From NCBI GenBank assembly GCA_045577175.1, contig JAZNHT010000046.1, forward strand, positions 1-21,557: a stretch of 21,557 nucleotides of DNA. The letters are read 5' to 3'. This DNA is from SIG701 sp045577175 (GTDB lineage: Bacteria > Bacillota > Clostridia > Oscillospirales > CAG-272). Below, in pieces: positions 15,798 through 21,557 of this stretch. The notes below the pieces were generated by a model. It was not told the DNA's origin. It was given only the letters and a program-made list of their open reading frames with translations, and did not search any database. Position 1 is the first letter of the stretch; every line of letters begins with the position of its first letter. Made by a program: the position numbers and the translations under genes.

Positions 15798-15838
15798 AAA
15801 AAAGGAGAGAGATGCGCCCTGAATTGCGCGTCTCCCCC
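15798..15838 (-). terminator. Terminator of the PRK06851-like ATPase gene
   Basis: An imperfect stem pairs 15804-15817 with 15826-15838 (GCGC/GCGC and GAGA/TCTC cores, loop of eight) and is followed on the minus strand by six T (15798-15803). It lies 13 bases after the stop. Confidence 0.8.
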
Positions 15839-15850
15839 TTAATTAACCTC

Positions 15851-16960
15851 TTACAGCGTCCGCACGATCTGCGCGGCAATCTCCTCTTTCAAATCACAGA
15901 CCGCGTCAAAATCCATCGCGGATTTGTAGATTTCCTCAAGCGAAAAATGCGCGGCATCCGCCTCGGCAAGCGCGTCGAGTGCGCCCTCCATGAGCATCTC
16001 GCGGCATCTGTCCGCAAAGCGGAGACGGACACGGCGGGCGGCAAGCGCACGGCGGTCGATAAACCGCTGCATATTCACGGTGTGCGCTCCCCCCGCAGTC
16101 TCCTCCGGCTCTGCCGAAACGGCACAGATAGCCGCGTGCGCGTCGGGCAGGTACAACTCAAGCGGCATCTCCGTCTCCCCCGGCGCGGGCGAGAGCCAAA
16201 TCGGGCAGTGCCGATCCGCCGCCGCACGGCGCACCGCTTCGAGGAAAAACGGGGCGCACCCGTAAGCATCCGTCACGGCGAATCGGTTGTGCGCCATCCG
16301 CGCAAACGTGCCGAGACGATACATTCCCTTCATCGAAACAGCGGCGGTATAGCGGATCTCCTCACGGTATCCGCCGCCGCGCGGGAATGCGGCAAGCAGA
16401 CGGTTTGCCGCCGACTGCATTTTTTCCGTGAGCAAACATTCGGCAAGGAGAGCACGCGCCGCCGCAGTGATCTCTCCGTATGCGGCGAGATACCGATACG
16501 CACGGGCATACGCCGCGCTCTTTTTCGCATTCCCGTGCGCGATGTCCGACCGCGCCCCGATCAGCACCTCCGTCCGCCAAAACTGCCCGAGATTCAGAAT
16601 CTCACCGATCGCGCCCGGCAGTGCGGGATCCGCCGTATGCGGTGCCGTTCCGTCTAAAATCGCAATGCGGCTGCCGTCCTTTCCCGTGAGAATCACGGCA
16701 TCCGCCGACGCAGGATCGGAGGAGCACAAAAGCAGCGTCACGGATGCCCCTGCCGCCTCCGCGCGTGCGGCACACGCCTTCATAAACGAGCTTTTGCCCG
16801 TACCGCTGCCGCCCTTCAGTATGTAGACGCGGGAGAACTCCCCCTCACGGATCATGGAGGGATACGCGCTCACAAATCCGCGTGCCGTATTTGCCCCCGC
16901 AAAATACGTCTCCGTATACGCCCCCGACAGCGGTATCATATGCGAGTAGAGATGCTTCAT
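15851..16960 (-). CDS. PRK06851-like P-loop ATPase
   Basis: A 369-residue cytoplasmic protein resembling the PRK06851 group of uncharacterised ATPases common in spore-forming Firmicutes. Visible signatures are YFAGANTARGFVSAY (about 19-33), the Walker A GGSGTGKSS (50-58), LLCSSDP, and the highly typical ILDGTAPH (101-108) followed by GEILNLGQFW. Family members I recall have a second P-loop domain in the C-terminal half; here that half shows no P-loop and reads as a diverged region rich in Ala and Arg. I chose ATG 16960 because the family N-terminus begins there; GGAAGGA lies upstream but the spacing (about 13) is long. The open frame continues upstream across the hflC terminator into hflC and is not coding there. 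No promoter was confidently seen. Confidence 0.8.
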   Translation of the reverse strand: MKHLYSHMIPLSGAYTETYFAGANTARGFVSAYPSMIREGEFSRVYILKGGSGTGKSSFMKACAARAEAAGASVTLLLCSSDPASADAVILTGKDGSRIAILDGTAPHTADPALPGAIGEILNLGQFWRTEVLIGARSDIAHGNAKKSAAYARAYRYLAAYGEITAAARALLAECLLTEKMQSAANRLLAAFPRGGGYREEIRYTAAVSMKGMYRLGTFARMAHNRFAVTDAYGCAPFFLEAVRRAAADRHCPIWLSPAPGETEMPLELYLPDAHAAICAVSAEPEETAGGAHTVNMQRFIDRRALAARRVRLRFADRCREMLMEGALDALAEADAAHFSLEEIYKSAMDFDAVCDLKEEIAAQIVRTL

Positions 16961-17069
16961 CGACTGAAATCCGTCCTTCCGATAAAAATTTCCGCGCAAA
17001 TCCCCTGTTTTGCCGCGGATGTCGGCTCTCTGCTCATTATCGTATGCACGGAGGCTGTCCGCTGTCACG

Positions 17070-17101
17070 AAAAAACCGCCGCAGAACATCTGCGGCGGTT
17101 T
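17070..17101 (-). terminator. Terminator of hflKC
   Basis: A perfect 13-bp stem (17073-17085 with 17089-17101, loop ACA) with a minus-strand run of six T, 13 bases after the hflC stop. Confidence 0.9.
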
Positions 17102-17114
17102 CGGTTGTATGTAG

Positions 17115-18011
17115 TTATTCGGCTGTATCCTGCGGACCGAGCAGAAGCTGTCCGAGCAGGGAGTTTCCGTCAATGATGACGGTTTTCGTATTTGAAGAGG
17201 TATCAAGCGAGGCCTGAAGCGCTTCCAGTCCGAGCATAAACTCGTAAAACTCTCTCTTATCCTCGGTATCATACGCCTCAGCAAGCATACGCATATATTC
17301 CGCCTCGCCCTCGGCAACAAGCTCGGCAGCCTGCGCCTGTGCGTTGGAGATCAGGATATTCACCTGCTTATCGACATCGTTGCGGATGATGGATGCCTCA
17401 TATTCGCCGTCTGCCGTGTACTTCTCCGCGATCTGATTGCGATCGGAAATCATGCGTGCGTAGACCGCCTGCTCGTTATCCGCCGGCAGATCAAGCCGCT
17501 TAACCTTCACGTCCAGCACGCGGATGCCGTACGTCTGCGCGAGAGTCTGCACCTCCGCGGTAATACCGGAGTAGATGTCGTTTCGCTCTGCCGCATCCTC
17601 TTCATTGATTATATCGTTCTGATTGAGCGTACCCATCAGATTTTTCAGAGAGGTATAGGTCAGCGCATCCAGACGGCTCTCCGCCTCCGTGATCGTGCCA
17701 AGCGTCTGATAGAACGTCAGCGGATCGGAAATCTCCCACGTGATGTAGCTGTCCACCGTCATGTTTTTCTTATCGGCAGTCAGCACCTCGGATTCGGGAA
17801 TATCGTACAGAAGCACCGTTTTCGGGAACGACATCGTCGTATCGATGAACGGAACCTTGAAATACAGTCCCGCTTCCGCGCGCACTGTCTCAATCTTATT
17901 GAAGCGCGCCACACAGACGTACTCGTTCTCTCGCACGGTATACATGGAATTTGCGCCGACTACCACCAGGAGAAGAACGGCAGCGATAATAATTACAATC
18001 GATTTTTTCAT
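17115..18011 (-). CDS. hflC: HflC-like SPFH membrane protein
   Basis: A 298-residue SPFH/prohibitin-family protein. It has one N-terminal membrane helix (about 4-22, IVIIIAAVLLLVVVGANSM) and then the SPFH domain: TVRENEYVCVARFNKIE, GLYFKVPFIDT, the YITWEISDP strand, and a long coiled-coil helix (about 195-255, with ISDRNQIAEKYTADGEYEA and QAQAAELVAEGEAEYMRMLAEAY) typical of HflC. HflC and HflK form a large cage around the FtsH membrane protease in known bacteria and modulate membrane protein turnover; the partnership here is by homology and gene pairing. Its start is one base after the hflK stop, so the two are translationally coupled. The length is normal. No ftsH is in the window. Confidence 0.9.
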   Translation of the reverse strand: MKKSIVIIIAAVLLLVVVGANSMYTVRENEYVCVARFNKIETVRAEAGLYFKVPFIDTTMSFPKTVLLYDIPESEVLTADKKNMTVDSYITWEISDPLTFYQTLGTITEAESRLDALTYTSLKNLMGTLNQNDIINEEDAAERNDIYSGITAEVQTLAQTYGIRVLDVKVKRLDLPADNEQAVYARMISDRNQIAEKYTADGEYEASIIRNDVDKQVNILISNAQAQAAELVAEGEAEYMRMLAEAYDTEDKREFYEFMLGLEALQASLDTSSNTKTVIIDGNSLLGQLLLGPQDTAE

Positions 18012-18012
18012 C

Positions 18013-19008
18013 TCAGTTACCCTCCCCGCCCGTTACAAAACTTTCCAAAGGCAAAAGCAGCTCCGTGTTCGATCCGTCCGTCGCCGTATTGATGTAGAGC
18101 TTTACGCCCGGCAAAGCCTCGGTCAGCGCTTCGTAATACATTCTTACCTTGGTCATATCCGGATTCAGCGCATACTGCGCATACATAGCATCAAACATGG
18201 CAATCTGCTGCGTCGCTTCATTGATTCGGTTCTGTTTCAGATATTCCGCATTCTGAATCAGCTGATCGGCGGTTGCCTGCGCTTTCGGAATCTCGGAATT
18301 TTGATATGCCTTCGCCTGGTTGATGACTGTCTCCGCGGTCTGTTTTGCCGTTTCTACGTTTTTGAACGCCTCGATAACAGACGTGGTCGGCGGCTCACTG
18401 TCCTGAATCTTTATATCGGTAAGCGTCAGTCCGATGTCGTACTCGACAAGCTCACTGGCAATGAGCGTTTTGATCTGCTGCTGGATCTCCGCCTTGCCGT
18501 CCGTCAAAACGGAATCGACCGTGGAGGAGCCGACAACGTTACGGATCTGGCTCTGCACGAGATTTTTGAGAATCAGCTCCGGATCGGCTGAATTGTACAG
18601 ATATTTCACGGGATCGGAAATCTTAAATTCCACAAAGAAGTCCACGTTTACGATGTTGTAGTCGCCCGTAATCATCTTGCTTTCCTTGATGATAACTTCC
18701 GAAATATCGCTGCCCGGATTCGTGCGGTATCCGATCTCGATTTTCTGATAGACGTTGACGTCAACCAGCTCGACCTTTTGAATGCCGAACGGCAGCTTGA
18801 AATGCATACCGGCACCCGCCGTTCCCGTTACCCGTCCGAACGTGGTGATGACTGCCTGCTGTTTTTCGTTGACCGTGTACCAGCAAGTGCTGACGATCAG
18901 AAGGACGGCAATCACCGCAATCGCGGTCGGAAGGATTTTCTTCCACGGTAATTTTTTGGTGCTTCGCGGCACTTTACTGCCGCCCATTGTTGTAAATTGG
19001 CTGTTCAT
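18013..19008 (-). CDS. hflK: HflK-like SPFH membrane protein
   Basis: A 331-residue SPFH protein and the partner of HflC. It has a short basic N-terminus, one membrane helix (about 26-44, ILPTAIAVIAVLLIVSTCW), then VNEKQQAVITTFGRV, GMHFKLPFGIQKVE and the VDFFVEFKISDPVKYLY strand of the SPFH fold. A QSQIRNVVGSSTVDSVLT segment and a long Ala/Gln-rich coiled coil (AFKNVETAKQTAETVINQAKAYQNSEIPKAQ) follow, as in HflK. The N-terminal Gly-rich cytoplasmic tail of proteobacterial HflK is absent. The start has AAAGGAAGG six bases upstream; eleven more in-frame codons exist upstream (to 19041), but the promoter -10 lies ten bases above that and the ribosome site favours 19008. It is transcribed with hflC from a strong promoter. 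Confidence 0.9.
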   Translation of the reverse strand: MNSQFTTMGGSKVPRSTKKLPWKKILPTAIAVIAVLLIVSTCWYTVNEKQQAVITTFGRVTGTAGAGMHFKLPFGIQKVELVDVNVYQKIEIGYRTNPGSDISEVIIKESKMITGDYNIVNVDFFVEFKISDPVKYLYNSADPELILKNLVQSQIRNVVGSSTVDSVLTDGKAEIQQQIKTLIASELVEYDIGLTLTDIKIQDSEPPTTSVIEAFKNVETAKQTAETVINQAKAYQNSEIPKAQATADQLIQNAEYLKQNRINEATQQIAMFDAMYAQYALNPDMTKVRMYYEALTEALPGVKLYINTATDGSNTELLLPLESFVTGGEGN

Positions 19009-19050
19009 ACGTAGCCTTCCTTTCTGCAATGTACGATCCACTGCTCTTAC

Positions 19051-19079
19051 AGTATACTACATTTTTCCTCGTTTGTCAA
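19051..19079 (-). promoter_or_regulatory. Promoter of hflKC
   Basis: A near-consensus promoter on the minus strand: TTGACA (19074-19079), a 17-base spacer, TATACT (19051-19056). No additional operator is seen. Confidence 0.85.
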
Positions 19080-19140
19080 TAGTGATTGCAAAAAAAGTTC
19101 ACGCGAACGTGTAAAATATTCTCAAAACCGCCACAAGAGT

Positions 19141-19171
19141 AAAAAAAGACGCCGCAGTTTGCGGCATCTTT
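19141..19171 (-). terminator. Terminator of the phosphoglycerol transferase gene
   Basis: A 12-bp stem (19145-19156 with 19160-19171, loop GTT, one wobble and an A/T base) followed on the minus strand by seven T (19141-19147), ten bases after the stop. Confidence 0.88.
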
Positions 19172-19181
19172 CATTACTTTA

Positions 19182-20708
19182 TTATGTGGATTTCTCCGTT
19201 TCCAGAAACGCATCCACATAAAACGCGGAATATTTCTGAATTTCCGCATCCACCGTTTCATAGCCATACATCTCCGCAAGCGTATTCTCGTCGGAGAAAA
19301 GATTCACGCCGAGGCCCAGACGATCTCCCTCGATATGCGCGCCGAGTGCGGCAAGCGTCGTCGGGAACATATCGACCGTGGCAAACTGCCGCCCCTTCTC
19401 CCGCACGGGCTGAAGCGGCGCATTGATGAAGCAGTTGTAAACGGTACGGACGTATTCTTCGTCGAGATCCTTTACGAAATCGGGATCCATTGTCAGATGA
19501 TCGCCCGTAATGATGATCGTGGTATTCTCATAGAACGGCTGCTCCATGATCCACGAAACGAAGGAATACACCTGCTTCGACGAGCAGGACAGAACGTTCG
19601 CATACGGCTCCTCGTATTTCTCCTCGCAAAGTGCGCAGTGATAACCGTCGGGAAAATGCGTATCCGCCGTGAGCATGGTAAAATTAAACGGCTCATCGGA
19701 CGCGGCAAGGCGCAAAAGCTCCTCTTTGGCAAAGCGGAAGAGCTTTTCGTCCTCATACCCCCACCAAACGCGGTAATCCTCGGGGAGTCGCCCTGTCTCC
19801 TTCAGTGCTTCCGTATCGATGATTTCATAATTTCCGTGCCCGGTAAAATACGGCTCCCGCCCGTGGAACTCCGCAAGCGAGCCGAGCAGAAGCACCTGGC
19901 GGTAGCCTTCCCTCTCCAGAATCTCGCCAAGCGTAACGATGCCGGGCAAAAATTCGTCCTCCGCACCGCCGTAGGAATCGGCACTGAGGGAAACCTTCAC
20001 CGGCACGCCTGCCGTGTGCGAAACCATCGCCGCCGCGGTCCACGTCGATCCGGTGTACGTCCTCGCGCCGCCGAGACCTTCGGTAGGCGAGAAATTGATG
20101 TTCTCCTCCGCCAGTGCCGTCAGCTCGGGGATGGCATTCATGGAAACGCTCGCGTCTCCGAACGTGCTTTCCATGGATTCAAGATAAATATAGATCAGAT
20201 TGCGCTTTGTTTCCGGGAATGTGATTTTCGTGGAAGCCGGATCGACATAATGCTCTTCGATAAACGAAGAATCCGTCACACTCGCGCTGACGCGTGCGAT
20301 CACCTGAAACTGACCGATGAAAATCATCAGAAATGCAAAAAACACACAGAGAGCCGGCAGCACGATCCGTTCCTTCAGGAACCGATAAACGGCCGTTTTA
20401 CTGAAGGACGTATGCCAATCGGCATTTTTCAGCAGGGGGATGTATTTTCCGAATAAAAGTCGGTACAAAAAGACAAAAGCCAGCGTGCAAAGCACCGAAA
20501 GCAGCCCGACACTGAAAATCCAACTGGAGGTAAGCGACGCATACACTCCCTCCGATGAGGTTTTGAGCTGAAAAAGCATATTTTCCAAACTGACTTCATC
20601 ATAATGGTTGTGCAACCACAAAGTCAGAAACAAAAACAGATTTCCGAGAAACACAAACACGATCGCCGCAATGCGCGACGTATTCGGATTTTTTTGCGAA
20701 GTTTTCAA
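19182..20708 (-). CDS. MdoB/LtaS-type phosphoglycerol transferase (sulfatase-fold membrane enzyme)
   Basis: A 508-residue membrane protein with an extracellular alkaline-phosphatase/sulfatase-fold domain, likely moving phosphoglycerol or a related group onto a glycan or glycolipid. Three N-terminal membrane helices (roughly 13-33, 62-84 and 118-135) are followed by the catalytic domain. Motifs are YLESMEST (Glu178, metal), the catalytic-Thr region TYTGSTWTAAAMVSHTAGVP (Thr219/Thr222, the form seen in MdoB/OpgB-like enzymes), DTHFPDGYH and ITGDHLTM (metal Asp/His). The TTG at 20708 is the probable start because GGAGG lies eight bases upstream; the frame stays open upstream to 20801 without a site. 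LtaS usually has five helices, so the three here resemble shorter MdoB-like homologues. The substrate is not determined. Confidence 0.88.
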   Translation of the reverse strand: MKTSQKNPNTSRIAAIVFVFLGNLFLFLTLWLHNHYDEVSLENMLFQLKTSSEGVYASLTSSWIFSVGLLSVLCTLAFVFLYRLLFGKYIPLLKNADWHTSFSKTAVYRFLKERIVLPALCVFFAFLMIFIGQFQVIARVSASVTDSSFIEEHYVDPASTKITFPETKRNLIYIYLESMESTFGDASVSMNAIPELTALAEENINFSPTEGLGGARTYTGSTWTAAAMVSHTAGVPVKVSLSADSYGGAEDEFLPGIVTLGEILEREGYRQVLLLGSLAEFHGREPYFTGHGNYEIIDTEALKETGRLPEDYRVWWGYEDEKLFRFAKEELLRLAASDEPFNFTMLTADTHFPDGYHCALCEEKYEEPYANVLSCSSKQVYSFVSWIMEQPFYENTTIIITGDHLTMDPDFVKDLDEEYVRTVYNCFINAPLQPVREKGRQFATVDMFPTTLAALGAHIEGDRLGLGVNLFSDENTLAEMYGYETVDAEIQKYSAFYVDAFLETEKST

Positions 20709-20760
20709 TCCATGCGCCTCCGTAGATGAGCGATAAATCCGTGACAAGCACGATATAACT

Positions 20761-20766
20761 ATTGTA
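20761..20766 (-). promoter_or_regulatory. Possible -10 box of the phosphoglycerol transferase gene
   Basis: TACAAT on the minus strand, about 50 bases before the chosen TTG start. No recognisable -35 is placed 16-18 bases upstream (ATTTTT), so the promoter is uncertain. Confidence 0.35.
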
Positions 20767-20888
20767 GCACTGTTTTGTGAACGAAAAATGAAGTCAGGCA
20801 CAATTTAAGAAAAACTTAATCGGTTTTACCTTTTGTTCACAATTGAAAACACGCGCCCTTCGACCCCTGTCTTTGCGGTGATATACAA

Positions 20889-20922
20889 AGAAACAGTCAA
20901 ACCTAAAGCTCTGACTGTTTCT
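20889..20922 (-). terminator. Hairpin downstream of tRNA-Leu, probable terminator
   Basis: A perfect 11-bp stem (20889-20899 with 20912-20922) starting five bases after the tRNA CCA end on the minus strand, followed by TTTGTATA. The T-tract is short and interrupted, so it may act in processing rather than termination alone. Confidence 0.6.
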
Positions 20923-20926
20923 CTTA

Positions 20927-21009
20927 TGGTACGGGTAACAGGGGTCGAACCTGCACGGTTGCCCACCGGATCCTAAATCCGGCGCGTCTGCCAATTCCGC
21001 CATACCCGC
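20927..21009 (-). tRNA. tRNA-Leu (anticodon UAG)
   Basis: A full cloverleaf reads on the minus strand. The acceptor arm GCGGGTA pairs with TACCCGT (with a G-T first pair), the anticodon arm is CCGGA-TTTAGGA-TCCGG giving anticodon TAG, and the T-arm is GCAGG-TTCGACC-CCTGT. It ends with discriminator A and an encoded CCA. A variable arm of about 12 bases fits the long-arm leucine class, and the D-loop has the GG doublet. Confidence 0.95.
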
Positions 21010-21017
21010 GTTTGTTC

Positions 21018-21046
21018 ATTATATCATACACTCGCCGTTTCGTCAA
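21018..21046 (-). promoter_or_regulatory. Promoter of tRNA-Leu
   Basis: Near-consensus on the minus strand: TTGACG (21041-21046), a 17-base spacer, TATAAT (21018-21023), placing the start of transcription at the edge of the mature tRNA. Confidence 0.85.
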
Positions 21047-21058
21047 GAAGATCCCGGT

Positions 21059-21090
21059 AAAAAAGCGCACGGACGCTCGCCCGTGCGCTT
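21059..21090 (-). terminator. Terminator of spoVT
   Basis: A 10-bp perfect stem (21063-21072 with 21081-21090) with six T on the minus strand, directly after the spoVT stop and just upstream of the tRNA promoter. Confidence 0.88.
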
Positions 21091-21095
21091 CTTTT

Positions 21096-21557
21096 TTACC
21101 CCTCCAGCTGTCTGCCGAGAAATCCTGCCGCCGTCTGGATCAGCTTCGTTTCCAATTCCGCATTCATGAGCTGTGCCGCATCGCCCGACTTGGTAAACAC
21201 GGACGCCACGCACCCCGTGATGTCGCCCTCCGTAATGATCGGCATCGCACAGCTTACGAGGCACGGCGCGCCGTCCACCACAGGGACATCCTCCTGCCCG
21301 TCGGCGGTGTACAGCGTTCGCCCCTCGATGATCTTTTCCAGCTCCGCGGAGAGCTTGCGGTCGGTGTACTCCTTTTTCGGGATCCCCGCACAGGCGATCA
21401 CGGCATCACGGTCGCAGATCACGACGGACATGCCGCACGTCTTGTAGAGCGTCTCCGCGTACTGCGCGGCGAACATCGCCATCTCCCCGATGGGGGAATA
21501 CTTTTTGAAGATGACCTCGCCCTCACGGTCGGTGTAGATTTCAAGCGGATCGCCCTC
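21096..21557 (-). CDS. spoVT: Stage V sporulation protein T, C-terminal part (start outside window)
   Basis: The frame is open to the window edge, so the N-terminus is missing. The visible 153 residues begin in the end of the AbrB-like DNA-binding domain (EGDPLEIYTDREGEVIFKK) and continue through YSPIGE into the C-terminal GAF-like domain: AQYAETLYKTCGMSVVICDRDAVIACAG, then KKEYTDRKLSAELE and the VSCAMPI strand, ending GFLGRQLEG. In known endospore formers SpoVT is a forespore regulator of sigma-G-dependent genes, which suggests this organism can sporulate. The C-terminal domain seems complete. It ends in a strong terminator and is followed by the tRNA-Leu unit on the same strand. Confidence 0.93.
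   Translation of the reverse strand, partial: EGDPLEIYTDREGEVIFKKYSPIGEMAMFAAQYAETLYKTCGMSVVICDRDAVIACAGIPKKEYTDRKLSAELEKIIEGRTLYTADGQEDVPVVDGAPCLVSCAMPIITEGDITGCVASVFTKSGDAAQLMNAELETKLIQTAAGFLGRQLEG

Noticed and set aside
16961..17320. N-terminal extension of the PRK06851-like frame
   Set aside because: It crosses the hflC terminator and the 3' end of hflC, its sequence is not family-like, and the family N-terminus starts at 16960.
20927..21009. tRNA-Leu as the attachment site of the mobile block
   Set aside because: It is about 17 kb from the recombinase, no direct repeat of the tRNA 3' end is seen, and large serine recombinases do not usually use tRNA genes in that way.

Overview
The window looks like a chromosome segment of a spore-forming gut-type clostridium, probably Oscillospiraceae or a related Clostridia family. 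I infer this from a partial spoVT, sigma-A-type promoters with strong AGGAGG-like ribosome sites, moderate-to-high GC, and family matches throughout. No 16S or other species marker is present, so the assignment is only to class or family level.

Layout. (1) Positions 1 to about 3760 form an AT-richer accessory block: the tail of a DUF2971-like protein, a large serine recombinase, a roughly 100-bp multi-stem structured repeat, and a stand-alone 501-residue protein that I read as an EVE/PUA-like domain joined to a PD-(D/E)XK (HsdR-N-like) nuclease, i.e. a candidate modification-dependent restriction or defence enzyme. (2) Positions 3800-6390 carry housekeeping genes on the plus strand: type I glutamine synthetase (glnA) and glycerol-3-phosphate dehydrogenase (gpsA), ending in a strong terminator shared with the opposing gene. 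(3) Positions 6396-13094, minus strand, hold a lipoprotein polysaccharide deacetylase and a three-gene operon of two zinc-ribbon-containing ABC exporter half-transporters around a DUF1854 protein. (4) At 13207-13840 there is a small unknown plus-strand gene, followed by an unannotated minus-strand transcription unit with a consensus promoter, an A/T-tract upstream region, a GNRA-capped fold and a terminator: an orphan small RNA candidate. (5) Positions 13838-15766: a two-gene operon of a Gfo/Idh/MocA oxidoreductase and a short-chain dehydrogenase. (6) Positions 15798-19079: a PRK06851-like P-loop ATPase and an hflK-hflC pair. (7) Positions 19141-21557: an MdoB/LtaS-type phosphoglycerol transferase, tRNA-Leu(UAG), and the partial spoVT.

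From 6396 to the right end nearly everything is on the minus strand, each unit bounded by its own hairpin terminator. The core genes cover nitrogen assimilation, lipid backbone supply (gpsA), envelope modification (deacetylase, phosphoglycerol transferase), membrane protein quality control (hflKC) and sporulation (spoVT). The items most worth following up are the EVE-nuclease protein at 2210-3715, the structured repeat at 1929-2030 into which the recombinase frame runs, and the orphan RNA at 13555-13740.
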